DNA from: Deinococcus roseus
Lineage (GTDB): Bacteria > Deinococcota > Deinococci > Deinococcales > Deinococcaceae
DNA: 64,000 nucleotides
Direction: 5' to 3'
Assembly: GCF_014646895.1 (NCBI RefSeq)
Contig: NZ_BMOD01000002.1
Location: 473,248-537,247 of the forward strand
The notes beneath the pieces are model-generated. The model saw nothing but the letters and a program-made list of their open reading frames with translations. It searched no databases and was not told the DNA's origin. This document shows, piece by piece, positions 24,224 to 35,118 of this stretch (within the stretch, counting starts at the first letter, position 1; every line of letters starts with the position of its first letter). The position numbers were made by a program, and so were the translations under genes.

Positions 24224-24739
24224 ATGATGGATGATCCAGAACAAATGAAGCCTGCAGAACCCCATGCTGCAGAGTTGATTGCCCTGATCCGGGACCCTGC
24301 CAGTGGGGCTTACAGCCGGGAACTTTTTGCACCCCGGCTCATTGAAGAAACCGCCAGGGCCACCCGTGAACTGAGCGCCCTCACCCTGGGACTCTTGGAA
24401 GCCAGCGATCAGGGTCAACTGTCTGCAGAACAGGTCCGCACCGTGCTGGATTTGTTGAAGCAAACCCTGCGGGCCTCCGATGTGATTTTTCGCTTCAGTG
24501 ACACCGAATTCTTGCTCATGCTGCCCGCCACCATCAAACTGGATGGAGAGATGACCTGCCAGCGCCTGATCCAGACCCTCAGGCAGGATTTGCCTGACAC
24601 CATCAGGCTGAACATGGGTCTGGTCACTTACCCTGAAGATGTGCTGCAACCCGAAATGCTGCTGGAAGTGCTGACCGCCCGCAAACAAACCGCCTTGAAG
24701 TCTGGCCCGAACACCTGCATTTCCGACAGCGGTTTCTGA
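24224..24739 (+). CDS. degenerate GGDEF-domain protein
   Basis: The 171-residue protein is a paralogue of the next gene: both share IRDPxxGxYxRxLxxPRLxEE and a similar GGDEF fold ending in GLVTYPEDVLQPEMLL. The active-site motif reads RFSDTEF (residues 90-96) instead of GGDEF, so it should not make c-di-GMP; it could bind nucleotide or dimerise with its neighbour. AAGGA lies 9 nt before the chosen ATG (24224); an upstream in-frame start at 24083 would add 47 residues of low-quality sequence. Likely co-transcribed with the following gene, 46 bp away. Confidence 0.78.
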   Translation: MMDDPEQMKPAEPHAAELIALIRDPASGAYSRELFAPRLIEETARATRELSALTLGLLEASDQGQLSAEQVRTVLDLLKQTLRASDVIFRFSDTEFLLMLPATIKLDGEMTCQRLIQTLRQDLPDTIRLNMGLVTYPEDVLQPEMLLEVLTARKQTALKSGPNTCISDSGF

Positions 24740-24785
24740 AACCTGCCCAGCCAAACCTGCTGAGCCAAAACCCTGGAGTCAAACC

Positions 24786-25958
24786 ATGGACCATCCATCC
24801 GATCCTGCATCCATCCCCGATGACCTCCTCATCCGTGACCCCCTGACGGGCAGTTACACCCGTGGCCTGCTGGAACCCCGCCTGACCGAGGAGCTGGCCC
24901 GTGCCGAACGGGAAATCAGCCCGCTGGTGGTGTGTCATTTTGACCTGGACCATTTTGGGCAGTACAACCAGGAGTTCAGTTTTGACCACGGCAACCAGGT
25001 GCTGAAAGACGCTGCCCACTGGACCTACCAGTCCATCCGCACCTCTGATTTGCTGTTTCGTTCAGGTGGGGATGAGTTTGTGCTCTTGCTTCCCACCACC
25101 ACCCGTGAGCAGGCCATGGTGGTGTGTCAGCGCATTCTGGAACGTTTTGAGCAGGGTCCAGTGTCCATCAGCATGGGGGTGGCGTCTTACCCGGAAGATG
25201 GAGACCAGACCCACCTCCTGCTGGACACCGCCCACAAGCGCCATCTGGTGGCCCGCACAGACAGCAGTTGCAAATACGTCACCCATGAGCACGGAGACAG
25301 CCCCAGAATTTATTTCAACACCCAGATCAAACCCGTGGAGCGTGAAACGGCTTTTGAAGCCCTGCAGGGTTTTCTGCAGGAGCTTCCCAACCACCAGCAG
25401 GGTTTGCTGCTGATCGACAGCGACGCGCAGGCTGGCCGCACTTTCTTCCTCAGACAGGCCGCACTGCTGGCCCAGCAACACAATTATCTGGTGCTTCCCC
25501 TGGTGTTCTCTGCAGAAACGGCCGAGCAGCAGATCCTGGCCGAAACCCAGGTGCTGCAAAGCCTGCTGGACGAGGTGGAACACACCGGCAAAACTGGACT
25601 GCTGGTGCTCTATGATGGACCTGCAGACGTTCCGGCCTCCATCCTTGTACGGGTCTTTCAGCAACACGACACCTCCCGGCCTCTGGGCGTGGTGGCCCTG
25701 GGCAAGCCTGAAGAAGCCCCACAGGTGTCCCTGTCCCACACCCTCAAACTTGAGCCTTTCAGCAAGCAGGGCCTGCACCGCTGGGTGCGGGATGTGTTCC
25801 ACTGGGATGCTCCGGAAGCTTTCATCCAGCAGCTCTTGCAGGCCACCCAGGGCTATCCTGCCCGTGCAGAAATGCGCCTCAAAACCCTGCTGGACGCGGG
25901 CATCCTGCATTACACCGGAGGCACCTGGAAGTTGCGTGAAGACGCGGATGCAGGTTGA
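24786..25958 (+). CDS. GGDEF diguanylate cyclase fused to an AAA/STAND-like domain
   Basis: The 390 residues divide in two. Residues about 15-165 are a GGDEF domain with intact RSGGDEF (94-98) and metal-binding FDLDHF, so c-di-GMP synthesis is likely. Residues about 185-385 read like a STAND/ORC-type P-loop domain: LLLIDSDAQAGRTFFLRQA at the Walker A position lacks the GxxGxGK consensus (GRT instead of GKT), LLVLYDG at Walker B, a sensor-like LEPFSKQGLHRWV, and a final ATQGYPARAEMRLKTLLD helix bundle. ATP hydrolysis is therefore doubtful. No membrane segment. The pairing of these domains is unusual. Confidence 0.8.
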   Translation: MDHPSDPASIPDDLLIRDPLTGSYTRGLLEPRLTEELARAEREISPLVVCHFDLDHFGQYNQEFSFDHGNQVLKDAAHWTYQSIRTSDLLFRSGGDEFVLLLPTTTREQAMVVCQRILERFEQGPVSISMGVASYPEDGDQTHLLLDTAHKRHLVARTDSSCKYVTHEHGDSPRIYFNTQIKPVERETAFEALQGFLQELPNHQQGLLLIDSDAQAGRTFFLRQAALLAQQHNYLVLPLVFSAETAEQQILAETQVLQSLLDEVEHTGKTGLLVLYDGPADVPASILVRVFQQHDTSRPLGVVALGKPEEAPQVSLSHTLKLEPFSKQGLHRWVRDVFHWDAPEAFIQQLLQATQGYPARAEMRLKTLLDAGILHYTGGTWKLREDADAG

Positions 25959-25975
25959 GCAGAGGGATCCAGCGT

Positions 25976-26254
25976 CTAAATCCGCAAGATCAACAGCAAG
26001 GTCCGTCCCACCGGGGTGAGCTTGCGCTGTTTGCCTGCCTCGATGCGGGCGGCTTCCTGGGGCTTCAGGTGCACGAAGTCCCCATAAGGCAGATCGATCA
26101 GCAACTCCCCCTCCAGGCACAGGTAATAAGAATCCAGAGCCTCATCTGCTTTTGCTTCATTCAGCAGGCAGGTCAGGGTTTCCCCTCCGGTGTGCGGAAG
26201 GTGCATGGGGGTGTTGGGCAGGGTCTGTGCCAGCTGTTTCAGGTGGATTTTCAT
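25976..26254 (-). CDS. small cupin-like protein
   Basis: A 92-residue protein resembling a single small cupin barrel: GGETLTCLLNEAKADEALDS, YYLCLEGELLIDLPYGDF, LKPQEAARIEAGKQRKLTPV. The usual metal-binding His pair is absent, so it may be a binding rather than catalytic cupin, or another small beta fold. No SD is obvious before the ATG. It lies convergent to the GGDEF gene. Confidence 0.6.
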   Translation of the reverse strand: MKIHLKQLAQTLPNTPMHLPHTGGETLTCLLNEAKADEALDSYYLCLEGELLIDLPYGDFVHLKPQEAARIEAGKQRKLTPVGRTLLLILRI

Positions 26255-26325
26255 GGGTGGGAATCTTGAGGGGGTTGCTGGCGGTCAGTCACACCATGCT
26301 TTGTTGCAGAGGCCCTGTACTTGTA

Positions 26326-26393
26326 GGGGCGAGCGTGCTGAGGGACCAGTGAGCAGTCCCTCGTACAGCACAAGATGGCATGCCTCGCCCTTT
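26326..26393. repeat. nested palindrome, GGGGCGAG...CTCGCCC type
   Basis: The outer arms GGGGCGAG (26326-26333) and CCTCGCCC (26383-26390) enclose a second perfect nested stem, GTGCTG-AGGGAC...GTCCCT...CAGCAC (26335-26371). A minimal copy without the insert lies at 33150-33172. It sits just downstream of topA and could work as its terminator (the minus strand lacks a clear T run). Confidence 0.6.
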
Positions 26394-26430
26394 CTGCGCA
26401 TTTCAGGTTGTGCTGAATTGAGCTTCCTGG

Positions 26431-29271
<2,841 letters not shown>

Positions 29272-29460
29272 TACCCAAACCCCATCACCCCGAGAGTTCC
29301 CCTGCTGCAAGGTGTTCACGGACATCCAGTTGCTTGCGTTTCCTGCATGTGTTCCAGATCCACGCCCAACTTCAACTTAGCGGCACATTAGCATAAAACC
29401 CGAAGTTGCGCTAGCACATCGGGTAAGATTGCCTTTTCCAAAACCCGCACTGATGCAACA

Positions 29461-29482
29461 GAAAACCCAGGTTTCCCTGGGT
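29461..29482 (-). terminator. terminator after the CpXC gene
   Basis: On the minus strand ACCCAGG-gaaa-CCTGGGT followed by TTTTC. Confidence 0.75.
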
Positions 29483-29544
29483 CTGAAGTGTTGCTCGATT
29501 GAAAAGCCCGAGTCCAAGCTCAGTTCAAAAGCACCCGAAAACCG

Positions 29545-29979
29545 TCACATGACTTTTTTGCGTTTGCGCAGAATGGGGTAGAACTCTGCCAGTTTGCGGC
29601 GGAAGAAAATGTAGGTCAGCAGTTCATGCACGTCAAAGACCACATGGTTGCTGGGAATGTAAGCCGGGAGACGTTTGTCTGAAAGGTCCACGCGGCCCTG
29701 CTCATCGAATTGCTCGAAGGCTTCCAGGGTGGGGTCTTCCAGGCTGGCTGCAGGCACAAAATGCACGCAGTATTCCAGTTTGGGATCGTAGTAGGTCACG
29801 GGTTCTTCCACAAAAGTCACTTCACCGCAGGAAGGACAGGTGGTGGTGTTGATTTTCCCGGCAAACAACTCATCGTGCAATTCGGGGTGGGTGCCAATGT
29901 TCAGCACTTCATAGAGTGTGACGTTGTATTTCTTGCTGCAATTCGGACAGGTGAAAGGGTGCTGTTTGGAGCTGGTCAT
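29545..29979 (-). CDS. CpXC-domain zinc-ribbon protein
   Basis: The 144-residue protein has the CpXC pattern of two zinc knuckles, CPNCSKKY (11-18) and CPSCGEV (48-54), separated by YEVLNIGTHPELHDELFAGK, the hallmark stretch of the family. The C-terminal half (IPSNHVVFDVHELLTYIFF) is a second conserved block, ending in a basic LRKRKK tail. The family's biochemical role is unknown; it is soluble and probably binds zinc. TACAAT lies 9 nt before the ATG with GAGGGGAA between, so either leadered or leaderless initiation is possible. Confidence 0.85.
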   Translation of the reverse strand: MTSSKQHPFTCPNCSKKYNVTLYEVLNIGTHPELHDELFAGKINTTTCPSCGEVTFVEEPVTYYDPKLEYCVHFVPAASLEDPTLEAFEQFDEQGRVDLSDKRLPAYIPSNHVVFDVHELLTYIFFRRKLAEFYPILRKRKKVM

Positions 29980-30094
29980 GTTCCCCTCATTGTACAGAAA
30001 TCTTACAATTAAACGTAGTGCCCACCGTCATCGACAAACCCCCCAGAACACCCAAAACCTTGCAAAAATCGCACCCGAAGGTGCGACTTGGCAG

Positions 30095-30131
30095 AAAAAG
30101 GGCAGGTCCTGACTAGACTTGCCCTTTTTTT
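30095..30131. terminator. bidirectional terminator after ilvE
   Basis: AAAAAGGGCA...TGCCCTTTTT forms a stem closed by GT/AC pairs around a nine-base loop. It serves the ilvE transcript on the minus strand. A second tight hairpin, TCGCACC-cgaa-GGTGCGA (30069-30086), lies just beyond. Confidence 0.75.
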
Positions 30132-30162
30132 CAGCCCTTTCAAGCAACTTCAAGCCACAGGG

Positions 30163-31083
30163 TCAATCGACGTAGGTGAGCCAGTGGTCGTATTTGGGGT
30201 TTTTCCCGGTCACGATGTCCAGGTAACGCCCACGGATTTCCCTGGTGATTTCCCCGGCCCGTCCAGTGCCGATTTCCCTGAAGTCGATGCTGGAAATCGG
30301 GGAGACTTCTGCAGCCGTTCCGGTCATGAACACCTCATCGGCAACATACAGTTCGTCGCGGGTGGCCATGACTTCTTGCACTTCCAGCCCCATGTCGCGG
30401 GCCACATGGAAGATGCTGTCTCTGGTGATCCCGGTCAGGGTCACACTGTGGGCAATGGCATACAATTTCTTGCCCTTGATGAAGAAGATGTTCTCTCCGC
30501 TGCCTTCAGAGACGTAGCCCTCTTTGTCCAGCATGATGGCTTCATCAAAACCAGCGCTGATGGCGTCTGCCTTGGCAAGCGAACTGTTGATGTAGTTGCC
30601 GCCCGCCTTGGATTTGGTGGGCAGCACGTTGCCTGGAGAACGGGCCCAGGAGGAGGTCACCAGTTTGGCCCCTTTCTCGATGGCTTCATCTCCGAGGTAG
30701 GTGCCCCATTTCCAGGCCGCCACCATCACTTCCACGGGGCAGGGCAGGGGGTTGAGGCCCAGCGATTCCCCACCACGAAACACCAGGGGACGGATGTAGC
30801 AGGCGTCGTAGCCGTTGTCTTTGACCACAGATTTGATGGCACTGTTGATTTCATCTGCGCTGTAGGGCACAGGCATGCGGATGATTTTGGCACTGTTGAA
30901 CAGGCGCTCGGTGTGCTCCTGCAGGCGGTAGATTGCTGCTCCTTTTTCGGTGCTGTAAGCCCGGATGCCCTCAAAAACACTGCTGCCGTAATGCAAAGCG
31001 TGGGCCAGAACAGACACCTTTGCCTCTTCCTGAGGAACCAGTTTGCCGTTCAGCCAGATCAATCCTGCTTGGATACCACCCAT
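30163..31083 (-). CDS. ilvE: branched-chain amino-acid aminotransferase
   Basis: PLP enzyme for the last step of valine, leucine and isoleucine synthesis. Class IV signatures: HALHYGSSVFEGIRAY, the PLP-Lys segment TKSKAGGNYINSS, AIMLDKEGYVSEGSGENIF, SVTLTGITRDS and ADEVFMTGTAAEVSPI. The 306-residue form begins at the ATG at 31083 preceded by AGGAGG 5 nt upstream; an in-frame ATG 25 codons earlier has no ribosome site. The last residues include RYLDIVTGKNPKYDHWLTYV, as usual for the bacterial family. Confidence 0.95.
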   Translation of the reverse strand: MGGIQAGLIWLNGKLVPQEEAKVSVLAHALHYGSSVFEGIRAYSTEKGAAIYRLQEHTERLFNSAKIIRMPVPYSADEINSAIKSVVKDNGYDACYIRPLVFRGGESLGLNPLPCPVEVMVAAWKWGTYLGDEAIEKGAKLVTSSWARSPGNVLPTKSKAGGNYINSSLAKADAISAGFDEAIMLDKEGYVSEGSGENIFFIKGKKLYAIAHSVTLTGITRDSIFHVARDMGLEVQEVMATRDELYVADEVFMTGTAAEVSPISSIDFREIGTGRAGEITREIRGRYLDIVTGKNPKYDHWLTYVD

Positions 31084-31251
31084 AATGCCTCCTGTTTGTT
31101 TGCCCTCAAATTTTACCCCACAGAACAGCAGGGCGTCAGCGATGTTTAGCCACTCCATCCATGGCCATCAGACCCCACTGCCGTGGTGACAGACCCTGCT
31201 TTTGTGTCAACAGAACACCACTCTTCCATTTGTGATCCATCTCGCTTTAGT

Positions 31252-31842
31252 ATGAAAACCGGAGTGAATCAAAGGATGCGAAGCGGCTGGCCACAATTGG
31301 GTGTTGTCCTTACTTTCATGATGGGGTTTCCCCATGCAAGTCCGGCCAATGTTTCGGAACCCCAACCCACGGTGATTGTGCTGGGAGCTGCCCAGTACAA
31401 TGGCAAGCCCTCCCCCATCTTCAGAAGCCGCCTGCAACACGCCCTGAACCTGTACCAGACTGGACGGGTGAGCCGCATCATCGTCACCGGGGGCAAAGCC
31501 GAAGGGGACCGTTACAGCGAAGGGGAAGCAGGCCGCAATTTCCTGATTCAAAAAGGCATCCCGGCCAGAACCATCCTGGCCGAAACCCGCAGCCGCAACA
31601 CCTATGAAAACCTCAAAAACTCACTGGGCTGGGTCACCACCCCGGTCAGCGTGGTGACCGACTCCATTCACATGCCCAGGGCCATTGCCATGGCCCGTGA
31701 CCTGGGCATGAAAGCCAGTCCCAGCCCCAGTCCCCTTCCAGAAAACACCAGCCAGGAATTTCTGGAAAATTACGCAGCGCGGGAACGGCTGGCTTACATG
31801 GCCTACCTGCTCATGGGCGAAAAAGCCACCGAGAAAAAATGA
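31252..31842 (+). CDS. YdcF/SanA-like DUF218 protein
   Basis: A DUF218 domain protein: VIVLGAAQYNGKPSPIFRSR, ALNLYQTGRVSRIIVTGGKA, GEAGRNFLIQKGIP, ETRSRNTYENLKNS and VVTDSIHMPRAIAMARDLG. Relatives (SanA, YdcF, ElyC) affect envelope integrity or bind S-adenosyl-methionine-like ligands; biochemistry is thin. The N-terminal hydrophobic stretch (LGVVLTFMMGFPHASPA) may be a signal peptide. Start is uncertain: ATG 31252 is used here; a GTG at 31261 or ATG at 31276 downstream of TAGTAT are alternatives, and an upstream start at 31183 is unlikely. Confidence 0.8.
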   Translation: MKTGVNQRMRSGWPQLGVVLTFMMGFPHASPANVSEPQPTVIVLGAAQYNGKPSPIFRSRLQHALNLYQTGRVSRIIVTGGKAEGDRYSEGEAGRNFLIQKGIPARTILAETRSRNTYENLKNSLGWVTTPVSVVTDSIHMPRAIAMARDLGMKASPSPSPLPENTSQEFLENYAARERLAYMAYLLMGEKATEKK

Positions 31843-31938
31843 TGGGAATCAAGGGTGGGGCTTGCAGATCCATGTTTCAGATGAAGAACTTCTAAGCAAC
31901 CCCGTGAACAAAGTGCAACTTCTAACTTCTTTTATACG

Positions 31939-31944
31939 TACAAT
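31939..31944 (+). promoter_or_regulatory. -10 box of the solute-binding protein gene
   Basis: TACAAT ends 6 nt before the ATG at 31951, the leaderless arrangement. The -35 is not obvious. Confidence 0.5.
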
Positions 31945-31950
31945 TCATGC

Positions 31951-33126
31951 ATGAAGCGACTGACTGTCCTGATGCTGCTCCTCCTGGGGAGCGCTCAAGC
32001 CAAAACCGAAATCAAAATCTGGCATTATCTGCTGGCCGAACCCTCCCCCACCCTCTTCAACCAGTTCGCTGCAGAATTCAACAAATCACAGGACGACTAC
32101 GTGATCAAGCCTGAATATGCGGGTGGTTACAAAGAGATGGGGCAGAAAATCATCGCCAGCATCCGGGCCAACACCACCCCTCCAGCCGTGCTGATCGACA
32201 ATGCTTTCTTTGTGCGCCTGATGCAGGGCGGGCAACTCAAGGACCTCGACAAATTCACCGGGGTGATCCCTGAAAGCCTCAGTTCTGACATCTACCCGGT
32301 GGCCTGGAACATCGGCAAGAACAAAGACGGACGTTTCGGGTTGCCCTGGGCTGCCAGCAGCATGCTGATGTTCTTCAACGGAGCTGCCTTCAAAGCCAAA
32401 AACATCGCCCTGCCAGACACATGGCCTGAATTTTATGCTGCAGCCCAGAAATTGACGGGCAGGGGGACCAGTGGGGTTTCTTTCATCACCGAGTCCTGGA
32501 TTTTTGCCTCCATGGTGTACAGCCAGGGCGGAGACCTGGTCAAAGACGGCAAACCCAACCTGCTGGACCCTGTGGTGGTGGAAAGCCTGCAACAACTGGT
32601 CAACCTGAAAAACAAAAAAGCCCTGATTCCCCGCGCCACCAGCGAAGTGCAAAACGCCGTGATTGACTTCCTGCGCACCAAAACCTTCATGGTGGTGGCC
32701 CCCAGCAGTGCCTTCCCGCTGGCCTTCAAGAACCCCAACTACCTGAGTTTGCAGGTCTCGGCTTACCCCCTGCCCGGTTCTTCCATTGCCGGAGAGGGCC
32801 AGATCGCCGTGATGAAATCTGCCAGTGACGCCCAGGCCAGAGGGATCATGGAATTCTGGAAATTTTTGCTGAAACCCGAAAACCTCAAAACCTTTGCCAA
32901 CGGCTCTTACTACGTTCCGGTGCGCAAAAGTGTGGCCAGACAGCTCACCGATGACCCCATCCTGGTCGCAGCAGTCAAGAGCTTTGAACGCGCCCAGAAC
33001 CTGCCTGCTGTGCCCCAGCTGGACGACTGGCGTCTGGATCTGGAAATTGCCATCGAGAAAGCCCTGAAAGGCAATGTTCCTGTGGAACAGGCCCTCAAAG
33101 AAGCACAGCAGAACGCTTTAAAATAA
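31951..33126 (+). CDS. extracellular solute-binding protein, family 1 (sugar type)
   Basis: The 391 residues begin with a signal peptide (LTVLMLLLLGSAQAK, cleavage after AQA; no lipobox) and continue as a type 1 binding fold like UgpB/MalE: EIKIWHYLLAEP, FNKSQDDYVIKPEYAGGYKE, a LPWAASSMLMFFNGAAF hinge, and LLKPENLKTFANGSYYVPVRKS near the end. It should bind a sugar or glycerol phosphate. No permease or ATPase gene is adjacent, so it is an orphan here and must pair with a transporter elsewhere. Confidence 0.88.
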   Translation: MKRLTVLMLLLLGSAQAKTEIKIWHYLLAEPSPTLFNQFAAEFNKSQDDYVIKPEYAGGYKEMGQKIIASIRANTTPPAVLIDNAFFVRLMQGGQLKDLDKFTGVIPESLSSDIYPVAWNIGKNKDGRFGLPWAASSMLMFFNGAAFKAKNIALPDTWPEFYAAAQKLTGRGTSGVSFITESWIFASMVYSQGGDLVKDGKPNLLDPVVVESLQQLVNLKNKKALIPRATSEVQNAVIDFLRTKTFMVVAPSSAFPLAFKNPNYLSLQVSAYPLPGSSIAGEGQIAVMKSASDAQARGIMEFWKFLLKPENLKTFANGSYYVPVRKSVARQLTDDPILVAAVKSFERAQNLPAVPQLDDWRLDLEIAIEKALKGNVPVEQALKEAQQNALK

Positions 33127-33148
33127 AAATCAGAACAATGACAATGCA

Positions 33149-33172
33149 GGGGCGAGGCGTACCTCGCCCTTT
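33149..33172. repeat. minimal palindrome GGGCGAGG-cgta-CCTCGCCC
   Basis: Perfect 8-bp stem with a tetraloop, then TTT. It matches the outer arms of the element at 26326-26390. Here it lies just after the solute-binding protein gene and could end its transcript. Confidence 0.6.
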
Positions 33173-33207
33173 ACCGGGCATCTGCCGCCCTCGGCCACTG
33201 GAGGATT

Positions 33208-34155
33208 ATGAGTTGGTTTCAACGCCTTAAGGAGGGTCTGACCAAGACCCGTCAACAATTGAACCAGTCTGCAGGTTTTCTGGGAACGGACCTGAAGGAC
33301 ATCTTCACCAGCCGCCTGGAAACCCTGGAAGACCTGGAGTACGCCCTGATTGCTGCAGATGTGGGCCGTGCTGCCACCGAGGAGATCCTGGAAGACATCA
33401 AGAACAGCGGCCAGACCAACCTGCAAGAGGCCCTGATGAACGCCCTGATCCTGCAACTGGAACCGGACGCCAGACGGGCGCAGTACCGCAAGATTGGCTT
33501 CACACCGGATGCAAAACGCTCTACAGTCCTGCCAAACGGCAAAGTGGTGATGATGATCGGGGTGAACGGGGTGGGCAAAACCACCACCATTGCCAAACTG
33601 GGCCAGTACTACCAGGGCCTGGGGCGCAGCGTGATGTTTGCTGCTGGCGACACCTTCCGTGCCGCCGCGGGCACCCAGCTTGGGGTGTGGGGCAGCCGTC
33701 TGGGCATCGATGTGATTCAGGGACCTGATGGGGGCGACCCTGCTGCTGTGGCTTTTGATGCCGCCGCTGCTCGCAAAGCCCGTGGTGTGGACCTCCTGAT
33801 GGTGGACACCGCGGGCAGGTTGCACACCAAGCACAACCTGATGGAAGAGCTGAAGAAGGTCAAACGGGTGATCCAGAAAGCCGATGAGAACGAGCCCGCC
33901 GAAATCTGGCTGGTGCTGGACGCCGTGACCGGACAGAACGGCCTGAACCAGGCCAAGAAGTTTCATGAAGCCATTGGATTGACTGGAGTGGTGGTCACCA
34001 AACTGGACGGGACCTCCAAGGGCGGCATCGTGGTGCCCATCGTGCGGGAACTGGGGGTGCCCATCAAGTTCATCGGGGTGGGAGAGAAAGCAGAAGACCT
34101 GCAGCCCTTCGATGCCCGTGAATTCGTGCATGCCCTGTTCGGCGTGGACGCCTGA
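33208..34155 (+). CDS. ftsY: signal recognition particle receptor FtsY
   Basis: SRP GTPase that docks ribosome-SRP complexes at the membrane. The N-terminal helical bundle is short (about 90 residues, no long acidic A domain), followed by the NG core: MIGVNGVGKTTTIAKLG (P-loop about 118-127), AAGDTFRAAAGTQL, VDTAGRLHTKHNLMEELKK, VTKLDGTSKGG and GVGEKAEDLQPFDA. GGAGG lies 3 nt before the ATG. Two unrecognised small genes follow closely on the same strand. Confidence 0.97.
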   Translation: MSWFQRLKEGLTKTRQQLNQSAGFLGTDLKDIFTSRLETLEDLEYALIAADVGRAATEEILEDIKNSGQTNLQEALMNALILQLEPDARRAQYRKIGFTPDAKRSTVLPNGKVVMMIGVNGVGKTTTIAKLGQYYQGLGRSVMFAAGDTFRAAAGTQLGVWGSRLGIDVIQGPDGGDPAAVAFDAAAARKARGVDLLMVDTAGRLHTKHNLMEELKKVKRVIQKADENEPAEIWLVLDAVTGQNGLNQAKKFHEAIGLTGVVVTKLDGTSKGGIVVPIVRELGVPIKFIGVGEKAEDLQPFDAREFVHALFGVDA

Positions 34156-34175
34156 CCCACCATGAACCGGGCACA

Positions 34176-34769
34176 ATGAACTGGCTGGACGGCCTGTATG
34201 CCTACCATCAACCCCTCTCCGAAGTCACCCGTGGGCAAGACAACTCACGGGTGCTTGCTGCTCCTCTGACGCCCATCCTGGCCCTCAATGCAGCTTATGG
34301 GGATTCGGAGGTGCTTCCTGCTCCCCGACTGGTGCTTTCTCAGAAACCCGTGTCTGGTTTGAGGCTGGTGCAGGCCATTCAGGTGGGCCTTTACCTGCCT
34401 GATGGTGCAGACCCTGGGCATCAGGTGGAACAGGTCAGCTGGTTGCAGACCCGCCAGTTTGCAAAAGTGCTGTGCCAGTCCTGGGGTATGCCTTCCTGGG
34501 AGGAACCCATCTCGCAGCACCTCAGCATGAAACTGCAGGAACACCGGGAATACGTGCCCTTGCTCTGCTATCAAGAGGGGCAACTGACCGGAGGTGCCCT
34601 GTTGAAGAACCGCCAGATGCACCTGTGGGGCGTGCTGCAACCCGAGGCCCTGAAAGACCTGCTGAACTACGCTGCTGCGTTTTCAGAGGGCACCATTGAA
34701 ACCACGCTCACCGCTGGCTTTGAACTTCCATTGCAAGACAAAGCCATGCTGGGGTACTGGCTGGGATAG
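34176..34769 (+). CDS. hypothetical protein downstream of ftsY
   Basis: A 197-residue soluble protein that I do not recognise. It has alternating strand-like and helical segments (LVLSQKPVSGLRLVQAIQVG, VLCQSWGMPSWEEPISQHLS, VPLLCYQEGQLTGGALLKNR, MHLWGVLQPEALKDLLNYAA). The middle (EGQLTGGALLKNRQMHLWGV) has the flavour of a GNAT-type core strand pair, but the acetyl-CoA loop is not visible. It starts 20 bp after ftsY and ends 3 bp before the next gene, so the three are probably one transcript. Confidence 0.65.
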   Translation: MNWLDGLYAYHQPLSEVTRGQDNSRVLAAPLTPILALNAAYGDSEVLPAPRLVLSQKPVSGLRLVQAIQVGLYLPDGADPGHQVEQVSWLQTRQFAKVLCQSWGMPSWEEPISQHLSMKLQEHREYVPLLCYQEGQLTGGALLKNRQMHLWGVLQPEALKDLLNYAAAFSEGTIETTLTAGFELPLQDKAMLGYWLG

Positions 34770-34772
34770 AAA

Positions 34773-35066
34773 ATGGACCCATTGCAGAATGCAGTCAAAA
34801 TCAGCAGAGAAAGGGTTCTTTCAGGAATGGAAATGGCCGACATCCTGAAACAGCTGCTGGCTTCTGAAATCAGACCTCTACATGAAGGCCATGTGCCTTT
34901 TCTGCTGCTGGAAAAATGCCTGATGGATGCTTTCGACATCCCCCTTTATCATGCCAGGGACATCGAAGGCTGGACAGAATTTTCTGCAGCAGGTGATCTT
35001 GACGATGAAAAGCTCAATGCCCTGTTTCAACCCTGGATGGAGGCTTTCAAACTGCAATCAAAGTGA
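34773..35066 (+). CDS. hypothetical small protein
   Basis: A 97-residue, mostly helical protein with no recognised domain: RERVLSGMEMADILKQLLAS, PFLLLEKCLMDAFDIPLYHA, DDEKLNALFQPWMEAF. The ATG lies 3 nt after the TAG of the preceding gene, so translation is probably coupled. The close operon with the 197-residue protein suggests a shared function. Confidence 0.62.
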   Translation: MDPLQNAVKISRERVLSGMEMADILKQLLASEIRPLHEGHVPFLLLEKCLMDAFDIPLYHARDIEGWTEFSAAGDLDDEKLNALFQPWMEAFKLQSK

Positions 35067-35118
35067 AAGGCCAGCCCCTTTTTCGCAGGCTGACCTTCAC
35101 AACAGGTGTTTGAATGAT

